Of a stretch of 64,000 bases of DNA, positions 12,746-25,699 are shown in pieces. Each line of letters opens with the position of its first letter. The stretch's first letter is position 1. The DNA lies in contig WACJ01000501.1 of NCBI GenBank assembly GCA_008973525.1, forward strand, positions 868,001 through 932,000, written 5' to 3'. Source of the stretch: Stenopsyche tienmushanensis (lineage: Eukaryota > Arthropoda > Insecta > Trichoptera > Stenopsychidae). The position numbers and the translations under genes were made by a program. Under the pieces are notes generated by a model that was not told the DNA's origin, did no database searches, and was given only the letters and a program-made list of their open reading frames with translations.

Positions 12746-14160
12746 TAAAATTAACATTTCGCTTAAAAAATCACTATTGCCCATATTCCCTATTGAGTCA
12801 AGCTGCCTTCAATATCGAGCGCATAGTGAGGTGAATGATACAGACAACATGAATGGATAAGCAATCTTCAAGATCCAAGAAAATCCCAAATACATTAATG
12901 CAAGGTGAACAAACTGTAATCGTGGAATTTATATGGATGCCTAGTCACTCGTATAACACGATGAATTATTGCATGGAGCTTTTTTTGTATATTGAACAGC
13001 TTTATACTGAAGCAATTGGATTTACGATTTTACAAAAAAGGTAAAACAGTGCGTGTTCATTTATTGTTGTCGATATGTGGGTGATCAGGTCCACTATATT
13101 GATAGTAAATCAATTCATAGGAATACACTAAAGCTCGCATAAAGAATTGGATTTATTCATATGGCATTGAACGGGCCATATGAAAACGTTTGCCATCTTT
13201 ATCTATGATGATAATGGACTAAAATTTGAGCATGGGAATCACTATATACTCATTAGAAACGCGAAGTGGAAAAACTGGTTTGTAATGTGAATGAAGCACT
13301 CGACATAGATCTGTTAACTCGGCGGGTAAACCACAACTCTAGAAACATCAAATAAATATGACAACAGGATGAGAAATGTGGAATTGCGGAGCGGAAGATG
13401 GACTGGATAGGCGGCTGCCGACGAGGCCATCGAAGCAGCACGACAAGAATCCGGACGAAGGGCGGATTAATATGGGTGTCAAAAGCAAGGGAGGAGAGTA
13501 AGAGTGATAAGAAAGTTGAAAAACTGCAAATAGTTATTTGAGATGTGTGCCAGTGAAAGTGTCGATGTTGTCGTGGGTCCTTTTACGCATCGACAAGAAG
13601 CATTTAATATTTAAAAAACAACATCTACTTGCTATTCTTATGAATCCATATAAACCGGTAATACATAAAACAACCCCGCAATGAGGACAAGAAGTCACAA
13701 TTGTTTCATCCGCGTTCGCAACAAGTTCCCATAGCACTAATCAAGGCTTTATTTATGACCCAAAAACATCGAAATTTTCGATCTTGCACATTTTGTGCCT
13801 ACGATCAAATAAATCATTTGAACATCTAGCGCTGCCATTAAGAAATATCGTCGCCGGAAGACATAAAATTTTCATAATTTCCAGGAAACGCACGCTATTG
13901 TGCGTTATCTACATCATTTGCACGTGATAATTGTTTCTTAAATTGTTATCTGACAAAGTTGAATTATTCATAAATTGTATAAAATAAACGAAAGTTCGAC
14001 GTTATGTATGTAAGAAGGTTTTTTCATAACGCTGGGAACGCAGCAAAAATGCAAATGTCACAATTTGCATATTAGAAACAAAATGGCGCCTTATCCTTTT
14101 GAAGCAAAATAGTACGCATAAAAATTAATAACAGAGTCCTTTGAATGCAACTTTGATACA
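12746..14160. other. Intergenic, no recognised gene
   Basis: Short ORFs on both strands (12853-13044 plus; 13253-13441 and 13534-13737 minus) with no recognisable motif and no splice context. Confidence 0.4.
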
Positions 14161-15147
14161 AATAGCCATTGATATTACATATTTGTAGTGACAGAATTAT
14201 TACAGAACAGAATTACAGTTGAGCAAATAAAGCATATTCAAATGAATTCCCAATTTTGAAAAAATCGATTTTATATTTTTTGCATATTTTCAAAGTTTAG
14301 AATTTTAAGAATATATCCTAGAGAAAAAATTCCAAAATTCTAATTATTTACGGAGTTATAGCTACTTTAATGAGACGGCAACTAAGTCGGTTCTATCAGA
14401 ATGAAATCTTTAAACGCGTTTTTCTCGAAACTACTTTTTTCAACACGGTTGACATCATATCTTAAATTTTAATCCACTGATTTACTTCAAACTTGTCAAG
14501 AACTTTTTCTATATAACCTTCTATTATTCCTATCAGATATATGTCAAAGTTTTATTTTTAACTATAAAAAAATATATAAATCAGTGAAAAAAATATGGCG
14601 AAAAAAAGACATTTTTTAAACAGTCGCCATTTTGTGAAAATAAAATTATTGTCTTTTTTGAGGGACTATAGCGACATTTTAATTAATTAAGAATCTTTTA
14701 TTTTTTTAAATTTCAAATGACTAAAAGTGTTGAAATCGTGTCAACATGGATACGCCCTTTCTTTACTCCTTACACTTAACCAAAATATTTTTTGTTTCTT
14801 TCGAACATGAAAAAACACCCTAAATTTGTGTCTTTAAGCTAGAATACACCCTTAACCCACAATCAGGACTTGAACCGTTATTTTTTAAAATTCGGTTTTG
14901 GTTTCGATTATGTTCCAAAAATTCCAAAAAAACAATAAAATCCGATTTTCAATGTTTTTATTTGTATTTAAAACTTATTTTCTGGCAAAATTTAAAATAT
15001 TTTATTCCTTCTTCTAAAATAAGCATTCTACATGAATAATATTATTGATTTTTGCTGTAACCGGGGGCCACGTTGTTTAGACACGGAAATCATACCCTCT
15101 CATTCTCTATGGGCGCATATGCGCACAGCCAAATACAGTCAAATTTA

Positions 15148-15440
15148 GCCATTTTTAAAAGGCATTGAAAGATGTTGATATAGATGTTCAAAAATTGTTT
15201 AAATCACACGAAGAACCCTTAATCAACGAAGAGCTACAGAAATTTAAGTATCATACCAAGTATCAAAAAAAGGACGTATTTGAAACAGTACCCGTGCAAA
15301 AGTTAACTGCCAAAATCATTGAAAAGACCCTCTTTCTTCACAACCAATGTATGGAATTGTTAGAAAAAAAATACGAAGATTATGAGCGAATAAGTACAGT
15401 AAAGCGTATTAATAACGGATTATTTTATCCGACATTTTAA
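15148..15440 (+). pseudogene. Tigger/pogo-like transposase C-terminal fragment
   Basis: An open frame (91 codons from the first ATG) reads VQKLFKSHEEPLINEELQKF, followed by KLTAKIIEKTLFLHNQCMEL and KRINNGLFYPTF. The 'HEEpLtnEeL' phrase followed by a helical tail is typical of the region after the DDE domain in Tigger/jerky-type proteins. The catalytic domain is absent upstream. AT-rich repeat-like DNA at 14160-15100 may be the rest of the element. Confidence 0.45.
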
Positions 15441-15504
15441 CGACAATTTTTACTTAATAAATGTAGACAGGCTGAAAAAGGAATATATTAGCAACGCAGA
15501 ATCA

Positions 15505-15560
15505 GGTAATTAATTAATATTCCCCCGTTAATCGTGATCCCTCGTTAATCGCGTCTGAGG
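15505..15560. repeat. Possible pogo/Tigger-type terminus
   Basis: Just after the Tigger-like fragment come CCCCCGTTAATCGTGATCC and CCTCGTTAATCGCGTC, two similar words in tandem in the style of pogo/Tigger termini. The opposite terminus was not found. Confidence 0.3.
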
Positions 15561-17200
15561 CGTATCCGCTTTTATCAACGGATTCGAAAAAACGATATTT
15601 TCGAATAATTTTGGCAAAAAGTAAAGGTTAAATAAATCAAACAATCGCGTTTGGTTGAAGAAAAATTTCGATTAATTAATTTGGATCAACGAGTGATCAT
15701 GAGAAATAGGAGACTAGCTTAGATCATGGCGTCTGTTGATGATGGTGTTTATTGGTCGCTCTCTATTTTGTGGTTTTTATTCGAACTTATCTTATGAAAT
15801 TTAAAATACGTCTATAAAAAAATGGAGCCATAATATTGTTAATGGCATAAATTTAACATAACAGGAATATTAATTGCTGAAACTCACTAAGAAAAGCATG
15901 TAGATGTGCACCCAGGGTGTAATTTGTTTAATAATTCATTGACTTTCAGCCTTTTCGTATAAATTAATTTATCAAAAATTCACAGCACTGTTCTTAATGC
16001 TTTTGAAGTATGAAAGTTAATTATAACGTCTTTATGTAATGCTACGATTGTTTAATCAAGTTTTGTTGGAATAATTGGAAAAATCGTCTACAAATTTACA
16101 TTGCTTGGCTTAATTTACTTTAACAAAGATATCGCGAAGTAAACGTGTATATTTCCTTGAAAACGTAAGTGATATCATTCTGTAAAATTAACTTCCTAGA
16201 AGAGCTGTCACTTTCGAGAGCCATTTGTAACATTAGCGTTGGCTTTGTTTTAGTAACGAAGTACAGTCTCACGTTCGATTCGATAAGAGGTTATTGTTCT
16301 TCGTAGCGATGTACACAGTAACGACGATAACATAATAAAGCAGACATTTTGGAAATAATTTGGAATTCAATATGGAATAACTTCAGGAGACACGTGTCAC
16401 GCATCCAACGCACCGAAGTAAATGAGTAGAAACATAATAGCATAAAATCTAGAACGGTCTATTTTTAAGAATGGAAGATGACAGTGTCTTCCGCCCAGGA
16501 TGTAACACGTTACTGATGATGATGATACGAATTATTCCAAGTCGGAACGCCCATGCGGAAGCGATATCTTCGACGCCGAAAGAGTCTTCAGCTGGATGTA
16601 ACACAGTAGTCGTTTCTGGTCCGATGACCAAGCTATCATTATCCAGTCGTTCTTATCATCCCGGTCATCCTGCGATAGATGCGGTCGATTCTCACACCTT
16701 ATGAATGCTAAAATCCGATAACATAATGCTGTTCCGCTGTTGAACATGTCTCAAGGCGATACAATGACCAGTTGGAATAAAATCTCTCAACAGACCATGG
16801 AAGAGAGCTTCACAATTTGCTTATTCTATTCAAAATTAAATGTAATACTTCTCAGAAGCCCAATGTCATTGATAATTGCATTTCCTTATTAAAACACTAT
16901 CCCATACAATTAAAGCACATGTATTCAAGACAAAAAAGTCAGACACGCTACTTATTGTAAGAATTGCGCTCCATCAGACACAGAACATTTAACGCCAAAC
17001 GGAAGCTATTTTCCATATAAAAATTAAATCCATAATTGATCCTCTGGATATACCTGATAACAAATCAGCCGAAAAATTGTCAATTCCATAAGACGAATGG
17101 AATTAAACCATAAGTTTGGAGAGCCGAAATACAAACAAGAGGATTAGTTTTATCAAACCGCCATGTAAGGCATAATAACACGTTTTATATACAAACATAC
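15561..17200. other. Intergenic, no recognised gene
   Basis: Overlapping ORFs on both strands at 16449-16747 show no motif. The rest is unassigned. Confidence 0.4.
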
Positions 17201-17282
17201 GATTTACGCCCATTCCGAAAGCATCGCTCTATTGGAAATGCCACCAGATTCAATGATAATGTTGTCTTTATTATGAAGACGA

Positions 17283-17543
17283 ATGGCTGAACGTGGGCAG
17301 AGTACGCAATTGGGATCGATAATGAGGTCAAAGTGGCCGCTGGAGCGCCATAGAAAATTGTTTGGTAAATACCAAAATGTATTCAAAAGTATCGAGCGAA
17401 TAAACATGGATTTGACAAACAAAATCAAATACAGAAGACCCTTCATCACTTCACTAATGGATGGCGAATTTGGGCCTTTTCTTCCTTCGTACAAAAGGGA
17501 AACCATCAGAAATGAGGCCATTGATGTATTAAATTCAAATTAA
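17283..17543 (+). CDS. Orphan coding-like ORF, unrecognised
   Basis: 86 codons with an even amino-acid mix (for example SKWPLERHRKLFGKYQNVF, then KIKYRRPFITSLMDGEFGP). The complementary strand carries a 105-codon ORF over the same bases. I do not recognise either product. Its position next to a Tc-like transposon suggests a fragment of a mobile element or a decayed gene. Confidence 0.25.
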   Translation: MAERGQSTQLGSIMRSKWPLERHRKLFGKYQNVFKSIERINMDLTNKIKYRRPFITSLMDGEFGPFLPSYKRETIRNEAIDVLNSN

Positions 17544-17639
17544 TTTCGCCCTTTAAATATGATTAATTATAATAGAAATTGGTCGCTATAACCATGATTT
17601 CATAATATACAGGGCATTTCAATAGGAACGCTGGAAATT

Positions 17640-19117
17640 TTTGGATTATAGCGGCCATCTTGTTATAGTAAAGTTCTACTAAATTTATTGTGAATTATTT
17701 AATAGTATATGGCAAATTATTATGAAAAGTTATAGCGTTGAACAAAGTCTGTAAATCATAAAATTTCATTTTCAAAATCAGTACTCCGTTCGAAAAACGT
17801 TCAGCGGATTACGCGATTTTATCCTCGCCATAACCATCCTATCGAATTGATTATTAGACGTTTGGTGACCAAATTCGAGTCAAAAGGTTCGATAAATAGA
17901 TAGCCAATACTCATACGTCACCGAAATGCAAGGTCTGCTGAACACATCGCTGCTGTGCGTAAGAGTATACGGCAAAACCTGAGGCACTCAATTTCTTATC
18001 GTTCACAAGAACTTGGCTTTTATACGATTTCAATTTGGCAAATTTTGCGTCAGGGACTTGGGTCGTATAAAGTTCAACTGATCCAAGGAACTTAAGGTAA
18101 GCGATCATTTACAACGTCGTACTGTTCAATGATTGGGCTTTAGAGCAGTTGGAAGTTGACCCAAATTTCGCCAAAAAAATCATCTTTAGCGACTGAGGTC
18201 CATCTTTGGATGAATGGAATGTGTGAACAAGCAAAATTGTTAGACTTTGGGACGATATCAATGCACCTGAGATATAGTTAAATAATACTATTATAAATGC
18301 AATATACAAAGATAGTCCCAAAAGTACCCGACCTAATAGATGGTAGTTACTGTTGATGTTACTATGATAGAAAGTGTCTAGATGCTACGTTGCTTCCGTG
18401 ATCGTACATATCATAGAAAATGCCGCATAAAGCCCTAAAAGAGGACGAAGTGGCCATAAAGTTTGTATGGTCAATCGGTCCGCTTTTCGGACTGCTGATT
18501 TAACGAATGAGACAGAGTCAATCAGTGTTGGTTCATGTAAAGTAGAAAGGTTGAGTAAAATAAAAACCATGCGCAACTCTCGACCCGGTCAGTATTCTGC
18601 GTTTTGCGCCCTAAGCTCAGTTGCGCCCGTGGCGGGCGCCTGCTTTACCATGCCCTAGTTACGGCCCTGTCTGTACCAAATATATCCCGAGAAAGTTATC
18701 ATTTGGTGCGGATTTTGGTCTGGTGGTATCATGGATCCGCATGTACTACAGATCGACGATAAGCAACTCCTTGTTGCCTTAACTGGATGATATGGATATC
18801 ATGTGGTTCTAATAAGACGACGCTACGTGCCATATGGCACATGCCACGATGGACATTCTGCACAAGTGATTTGAGGGTATGGTTATCTCGCGTGACCTGA
18901 ACTGATCACCGAAATTGTGCAATTTAACGCCTGTAGATTTCTTAGTTTGGGGCTATCTTAAATCGTAGGCCTATGCGTACAAACTACAAACAATTGATGT
19001 TCTCAAAGTCAACACAACGAACGTCATATAGCAAATTCAGCCAGATCGAAAATTGGACCTCCCGAATACGTGCCATCAAACACAGCCGTGGTGGATATGC
19101 GAACGACGTTATATTGC
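17640..19117 (+). mobile_element. Tc-like DUF4817 element (copy 2), split by a nested insertion
   Basis: Reading across frameshifts, the 5' part (17740-18272) gives RRLVTKFESKGSIN, RSAEHIAAVRKSIRQN, ISYRSQELG, then DWALEQLEVDPNFAKKIIF with the first catalytic block FSDEVHLWMNG and CEQAKLL. The sequence is interrupted at about 18273-18670 and resumes with YPEKVIIWCGFWSGGIMDPH, then a damaged block in the position of QDGATCHTA, then NLTPVDFLVWGYLKS (third block) and NWTSRIRAIKHSRGGYANDV at the C-terminus. This order is that of the DUF4817-containing Tc3-like transposases of insects. Many stops and shifts show it is dead. The inserted piece is interspersed repeat A. Confidence 0.75.
18283..18668. 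repeat. Interspersed repeat A, copy 2, nested in the Tc-like element
   Basis: Collinear with 12268-12745 and ending in CATGCCCTAGTTACGGCC. It interrupts the transposase between the FSDE block and the WCGFWSGG block, so it inserted after the host element. The left inverted end present in copy 1 is missing here. Confidence 0.6.
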
Positions 19118-20810
19118 ATATTTAATGTCATAATATATATATATTTATTAATAGTGATTTATTTATATATATTTAAAATGAAATTAGTCACTCTGCAGCA
19201 AATTGGCAATGTATGTGCAAACTATGAAGATCTCCTTCGTGTGATAACGAATTCGCAACGCAAGGTGTTGAATCGTCATAACAACCATGAAATCCAAATT
19301 CGCTACATAATTACATATTCGGACTGACGATTAGAATGACGAAATATATACATTATCGAATTTTTTCGGATCGGAGCTCATCAAAGCGTATAATTACGCA
19401 TCATTAACACAATTTGGCAAAAGGACGTCGTCGATTTTGGATGCGCCAAAATTAGAACTCTCATTTTTAATCGCCGTTATGAAACGCCGTTATTCCAAAG
19501 GACGATCATCTTTGATGCGAAAACAGAGCCGCCAAAATGAAATACGCGATTGAACAATCACGACTCGAAAGTTTGCATTGAATAATTGGAAAGAGTCTGC
19601 GGAGGAAAGCTGTTGGCGTTTGCGGTTTTTATTAATTTTCGGAAGATAAGACGAGGATGTTGATGGTGGTCATCAACGTCCGATGGTAAACATCGGAGGA
19701 AGTTGGTATTGGAGCACGTGGGACTTGGAGGGCTAGCGGGCACCACGCCCTAGCCGGCTTGGGTGGCCCTAAAAAATAGGTCCACCGCTGAAGCAACATC
19801 ACAGGTACAATCAAATAAACTTTAACTATTTCTTTTGTGGCCGGCGATAAATTGGTGGTGTAATGAAATGTCTTGTACACGACGATCATCCTTTAGATAT
19901 GGTACCTGTAGTTATCGGAGATGATCGTGCGCGCTTACACACTCAGATGGCAGGTAACAAAATATGGACAACCACTTCCACTTTCGTCCGAGATCCCTTT
20001 TAGTAGAAGAAACGTGAAAGATAGACAAATTTGAGGCTGAGAACTAGCGGTGGATGACCTACAGCAGACGATGGACCAAAATATCCGTGATTTTATAGAC
20101 TTCCATTACTTCTGCATAACATAAAACCTATGGTAAATGTTATGATATGAAGAACTGATTGAATCGTTTGTGTATTATCTTCATCTGTTCAAAAATACAT
20201 GTTAGATGAGTATAATGTATTTTAATAGATGTTGGCTTTTTCTTAATGTCACAGGCACAACAGCGGGAGGCATTAATAACAAGAAGCGGTGGTGCTCCTG
20301 CTGCTTCTATAAGATTCCTTAATAATGTCATTTAATCATGAAAATTATGCAGCTGATGAAATTGACCTCCGAAAGTTCAACTATTACTGATCTGAATCCT
20401 GGAAATTAGTATGCAAAATTAATAAATTTGATCCTGTTTAAATAGAACGGTACCAAAGTCTGTATAAAGTCAAATTGCTTCGTGTGTCTGCGAGAACGTT
20501 TGAAATTATTAAAGAACAACAAAGTTGGAAAGTTCTACATTTTACATGGTTAAATCAATCATAAATAACGAAAGTCTGTTTGATAAATAAGCAACATCCA
20601 AAGGATGAAGTTGTCCTCTATAATGAAAAATGCAAGATGAAAATTTTGTACCACATCACTCAATAAGTTCGTAGGATGACAAAAAAATTGAAAAATCAGA
20701 ATTTCGGGTAATAATATTGAATCAAAGCAATGGCTAGACAAATGCTATTCGGATTTCATCGAAACAAATGATAGAGAAGTAGTTTGCTGATTTTAAATGC
20801 GGCCGTACAA
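19118..20810. other. Intergenic, no recognised gene
   Basis: AT run at 19125-19180, then short ORFs on both strands without motifs (19558-19889 minus, 20140-20331 minus). Confidence 0.4.
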
Positions 20811-20814
20811 ACAA

Positions 20815-21160
20815 AAAGAAACAAAGACGAAGAGAGTGTCTTGCGTACATCGTATGATTATAGCAATCGATAACCCAAGTTTATCGACTAATAATAATAA
20901 CCCAAATTAATCGATTTTCCAAATTTCAAACTAAAACAAAGGCATTATTTTGTCACTTAAATTGAAGACACACATGTGAATTGTTTGTGTTAACACGAAA
21001 AAATGAACAAATATTGTGTGCTATAAACAGTGTTAATTTATTGATATACAAGCTTTATACACGCTGCGCGGTCATGAGAGATAAGTCGATTTATACGGAC
21101 GATAAATGGCGGACATACAAATATAGCGTCTATGTAAACACTGAATTTAAAATCTATTTA
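20815..21160. repeat. Interspersed repeat B, copy 1
   Basis: Shares with 33050-33263 the blocks GAGAGTGTCTTGCGTACA (GAGAGTATCTTGCATACA there), TTTATCGACTAATAATAAT and GCGGACATACAAATATAGCG. It breaks off where the mariner remnant at 21160 starts. Confidence 0.5.
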
Positions 21161-21560
21161 CTCATCAAAGAATTGACGATATCAAAAGGTAGTAAATACA
21201 TCATTTTGCTTCGACATTTGTCCATGAGGAAGCTCTGTTCGAAGTGGGTACCGCGTTTGCTCACACTTGATTAAAAACAATAGAGCACGGTTTTGGGCTG
21301 TTTCAGGGTAACAAAAAGGATTTTTCTTGCAATATGTGACAATAGATAAAACGTGCATCCATCACTATATTCCAGAATCAAACCGGTAGTCAGCTGAGTG
21401 GATAGCAACTGGTGAAAGCCGCTCAAAGCGATCAAAAATGCATACATTTGGGATGCGCATCGTATTTTATTCATCGATTATCTTGAGAAAAGAAGACTTA
21501 TTAATAGCAAATAACGAGCAAACGAGCCCAAATTAAGATGAAAAATGTGCTCTTTCACAA
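21160..21560 (+). pseudogene. Mariner transposase remnant (copy 2)
   Basis: Across frames: IKELTISKGSKYIILL, then LSMRKLCSKWVPRLLT (intact phrase), then damaged DETWIHHY-equivalent, then WDAHRILFIDYLEKRRLIN. Same subfamily as 2796-3175 and 31216-31425. Stops and frameshifts throughout. Confidence 0.75.
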
Positions 21561-21599
21561 GGCATAAGTCCATCAGTACATGGGTGCATCTGTACATGG

Positions 21600-22460
21600 T
21601 TTGCAGATCTTTTAAAAGCCTAGAAATTCATAGAGCATTGTATTCATATGCTATTCTCTAGTTTGAACTAGTGACCTTTCCCTGAAAAATCATAGTTTCT
21701 CTTTATTTTTCAACGTGCACGACATTGCTAGGGTATTGAGCAGGCTGCAAAGAGGTTTGCGTGCATGGAATCTATTAGGGAACCGTTCGGCGCGGATATC
21801 AATGCCAGTTAATTGATGTGCACTTAGTATCATCCGAGTTCATTCTTCGTATTCTTCCTGAGGAGAGTCCATTCCCCTTCGTTTTGACCTTTCAAACAAA
21901 TCATCAATCAGTTCACATAGTTGCGATGATTGAATCCCGATGATTTGGCTGTTGTCGCAATCAATTACTGCAAATAATGGGCCGAATTTGTGGGGGTGGC
22001 ATCAATTGGACTTCCCCATAGATCTTATCTTTGATGTTGTTCAACGAGGGGAATCCTTTGTAAACACATAAACGATACGGCAAATGTGATTTCAATGATG
22101 TCGTTTATCAACGATTAAGTGTAAAAATATTGCGTTAAAATATTTCAGTTTTAAAATCAAGCAAACATTCAGCCTCCCAGACTGCCCTTTCCATAAAAGC
22201 AACCCTGTGAGTCTGTATTGATCTCCAAGGGGGAGCGTTTTCCCAGACGAAATCCATAAGTACTGACATTCTTGTTTTCTATGATGCGCATTCACTTTTT
22301 ATGATGTGATATCATTGGAAAGATATTTAAAAATGTTAAACGAGGAAAACTTCCAAAATATGACTCAAATGGATTAATAAAAAAAGTTTTTAATGAAGCA
22401 AAAATGAGTTAAGAATTTCAATAAAGGCATTGATAAATGGAATATAATTAGGGAGTAAAA
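21600..22460. other. Intergenic, no recognised gene
   Basis: No motif-bearing ORF. Short ORF at 22092-22295 (minus) is not convincing. Confidence 0.4.
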
Positions 22461-22890
22461 TACGACTTTACTTTTGGTCGCGTCCAACAATTTAGTCGAG
22501 GGCGTGCCGGAACTGTTTCAAAAATGGTCGACGACACGCGTTACAGCAATCATGTTACGTGTCCAAAGAAAATGGACACGGATGAGCAGGCTGTTGATAT
22601 TTTGTGACGCCAGACTGTGCCCATTTTCCGCGGACGATCAGCTAATAGCACAAATGAGAAGTGGATGACAACTTCCGATGGTAGTCGACAAATCTTTCGT
22701 CTCCGGTGGAAGTCGACCGTTAACATTTTGACGTGCAGACACGACTCCGACGGCGGCACACGTCCTGCCGCCGCGGGAATAAAAAAGGAAGGTGTGCTCG
22801 TCCAGAAGACGTGTTGGCAATTCTACTTCCGCCGAGGAAACAGTTACATTGCTTCTATTTTACATTGCAAAGCATTTAAGGAATGAGTGC
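22460..22890. other. GC-richer island open on both strands, unexplained
   Basis: Base composition is clearly less AT-rich than its flanks. Overlapping ORFs of 60-89 codons lie on both strands. None shows a domain I recognise. It may be an old insertion or a fragment of a retroelement. Confidence 0.3.
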
Positions 22891-23365
22891 GTGTTCGCAT
22901 TTGTTACGACTTGCGAAGTTCACGATTGAGGTCACTATCTTCCATCAGCAGACTTCGAGCCAACGAAGAGTTAAGGATGCGAACGACAATTGATGATGTT
23001 ATCAAAGACTACTGAATATCGTTAATCATTCCAATGCTGCAAAATAAACAGCGACTTCTTGAAAACCAAAATGTTCAATTGAAGAAAATGTCCCCCAAAA
23101 TTTTGAAACATCGAGTGACCATGTAAAAATTAGGACCTGTTTTGACATATCATTTGGAAGTGTTGGTAAAGTGTTCATGTTCATGGGGTTCAATTATAAT
23201 TATTCGGATTTAAATTCAGATTGCGGGAAAAAATCTACATACCAATGCATTAGGGAGGTCATAAATACAGTCAATCCATCGAGATAGCGACCACGCTATA
23301 GAAACAAAACGCTATAGAAAGTTGGGTACCCATACTAAATGCGTACGCGCTTAGGTTTTTAATAA

Positions 23366-23593
23366 ATGCAAGTGAATAACACGCGCGAAGAGGCATTGAA
23401 TTTACGTATTTTATCCATTGCTTATGTAAAAGATGTCGCAAACGAAGTTCACTCTATAGAAGGGTCCGAAACGATTAATAAAGGCAAGGCTTTCTTTAAG
23501 CAACGAATTTGCAACAATAATCAATATGCGATTTTTAAAAATAATAACTTAGTCAATCCTGTTGGTAATCCCGCGATTAAGCGCACCGGCTAG
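23366..23593 (+). CDS. Short unrecognised ORF (75 codons)
   Basis: Begins MQVNNTREEALNLRILSI and ends at a stop just before GGGTTCAAATC. No splice context and no recognised domain. Listed only because its composition is protein-like. Confidence 0.15.
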   Translation: MQVNNTREEALNLRILSIAYVKDVANEVHSIEGSETINKGKAFFKQRICNNNQYAIFKNNNLVNPVGNPAIKRTG

Positions 23594-23912
23594 TGACTCA
23601 ATCGTCATGGGTTCAAATCTACAGATGGTGTGGTTAAAACATATATTCGCTATGAAAAACCATGCCAATATAATTGGCAATAGTCCCATAAAAGAAATTT
23701 CTAGACGCCACCTCAAATAATATTATCCTGGTTTGACCACACTTGGGAGACAGTGGGAAACCGCCGCATAAAAAAAATAGTTTTTTTCCTGGAAAAGTCT
23801 CTTACAGAGAATTTCTGATAATGCATATGGCACTTTGACCCGTTGTGGTCCTATGTCTCACGTGTTTTTTGTAAATTGATTATATCATCGAGTAGACAAT
23901 TTTACAGATTAA

Positions 23913-24507
23913 CTCTTTACAGTCCGTACGCGCATTTACGCGTGAAGGGAATGACGTAACTTTAGCTCGAAAGAAATGCCATACGATCTTGATATAGATT
24001 TAAATTTCTTTCTAGGGATGACAATACATACATGTGTTAATAATTTAAACGTATACAATATTAATAAATATCATTCGTCTGCAAAATATAGCGAATTGCA
24101 TAAAAAAATATTTTTACAAATATGTCAAAGATTTTTTTTAACAAAAACTTTATAGAATACGTTCAAATACACAATTAAAATATAAATTCATATAGAACAA
24201 TGAACTGATTGAATTTTGTTCTAATGTTTTGTTTGTGTGTTTGCATGACATTTTATTTATGCCTGATCATACAATTCAAGTCAAAGATAATATTTTTTGC
24301 ATTTTATCATGCACCACAGATTGAAAAGCATTATTATGTTGCACTATATGGATGCAGTAAATTCTTTTATAGGCACTGCTGAAATTTCGTTTCGATTTAT
24401 TAGCTGGTTTAAGAATTATATCAATTTTACGAAAGAAGCAGAGTTTCATGAATTTCTTGTCCAGACTTTGGGCGAAGTTTAGCGCGGAACACCCGGACTG
24501 AAAAGTG
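23913..24507. mobile_element. piggyBac-like non-autonomous element flanked by TTAA
   Basis: TTAA at 23909-23912 is followed by CTCTTTACAGTCCGTACGCG. TTAA at 24508-24511 is preceded by a sequence whose reverse complement is CACTTTTCAGTCCGGGTG. The ends are imperfect inverted repeats beginning C-N-CTTT and sharing CAGTCCG. The inside encodes no recognisable transposase; a 61-codon ORF at 24297-24482 has no clear motif. A third, related terminus lies at 26280, so the 3' boundary could be there instead. Confidence 0.5.
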
Positions 24508-24865
24508 TTAAATTAGAAATTAAACATTAAATGTCCAAGTTTGTTTAATAAAAAGGGATTCAGTCTTTGCCATGATCGGATAGAAATCGGTTTAAACGAG
24601 TTTTTTAAATCCAAGTCTAAAAATTTCATTAAAAAACGAAATGGAGGAAAGGGCCAAGAAGACGATAGGTAACATTTGATCTGGCGAGCCCTTTAGTGAC
24701 CTGCTTTACCGACTGCCGTTCGATGTTCCTACGCATATCCGTCACGATTCTATGATTATAGATTTCAAATTTAGCATTCAAATACAAATTGCTGGGCGCT
24801 TTTTTTGATTTTAAGGTTCGCCTTAATACATTATCGACCCGGACCATTGTTTCAGCGGGTTAATG

Positions 24866-24898
24866 ATAATGATGATGATGCAGTGATGATGATGATGA
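24866..24898. repeat. GATGAT-type microsatellite
   Basis: Short run of GAT/ATG trinucleotides, interrupted once by GCAGT. Confidence 0.8.
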
Positions 24899-25012
24899 CA
24901 TTCAATATTAAATCGTGACTGTCGAGCTGCTTATTTTTTCGGGCACACGATTCGAACATACAGGTTTTACGATCTGAGTTGAAAAAATGGCATTCGAAAA
25001 AAATAAATATAT

Positions 25013-25297
25013 TTGATTAGTCAACGGCCTTGCGCCATTCGAGCATGTACGCGATTATTGCAGGCAATTATGGATTTGGACGGTCGTTTTGAAGACGTTC
25101 GAGATGAAGATAATGTGACGATTGACTTGCTGATGTTTCGCAACAGATTCGATAATTCCGAATTGAGAAATTTAAGGAACTTTTTATTGAAAAGACTCAC
25201 TTCCATTGCTGGCAGGCTTAATAACTGTGAAAAAATGAGCAAATCGATTTCTTCCTTTCGGCAGAAATGGCCATTGGCTGTTATGTTAATGCCGTAA
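25013..25297 (+). CDS. Orphan coding-like ORF, unrecognised
   Basis: 94 codons (for example TRLLQAIMDLDGRFEDVRDE and LRNLRNFLLKRLTSIAGRLN). An ORF of similar size lies on the other strand. No family recognised. It lies between a piggyBac-like element and a mariner remnant, so a transposon origin is possible. Confidence 0.25.
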   Translation: MISQRPCAIRACTRLLQAIMDLDGRFEDVRDEDNVTIDLLMFRNRFDNSELRNLRNFLLKRLTSIAGRLNNCEKMSKSISSFRQKWPLAVMLMP

Positions 25298-25699
25298 TAA
25301 TGAATCTGAGTCATATGTCATGCAACCCTGAAGGCCGCTATTTTGATTGCTCCTGAGTTCTTAGGTAACCATTCTCACGACATGGCAATTATGAGTAATA
25401 AGCGAAAGATTAACATTGAACTCTCAATTCGACATGATTAGGATGACCAGCTCAAATAAGATCCATATCAAAGCAATGATTTGCAATTTTTTTGCTATAA
25501 AAAATCAGCACGTGGAATTAAATTTTGCTGATTTTGACACACCTGGCGTGTAGAGTTTTTTGTTTGGACCGCAATTTGTCGGCCATTTTATTCAGTCACA
25601 GTAAATTCTTCCGATGGAGAGGTCATCGCGCACTTCTGCCACCTCCCGTTCGTGTAAGATCCGTGCGGTCATTCGTTTTTGACTTTACAGAACAACACC

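Noticed and set aside
16449..16747. Three overlapping ORFs on both strands
   Set aside because: No motif, no splice context and mutual overlap; probably chance in a less AT-rich patch.
23580..23650. tRNA-like GGTTCAAATC box preceded by GCTAGTGACTC
   Set aside because: No cloverleaf could be folded by eye and no acceptor stem is present; at most a SINE trace.
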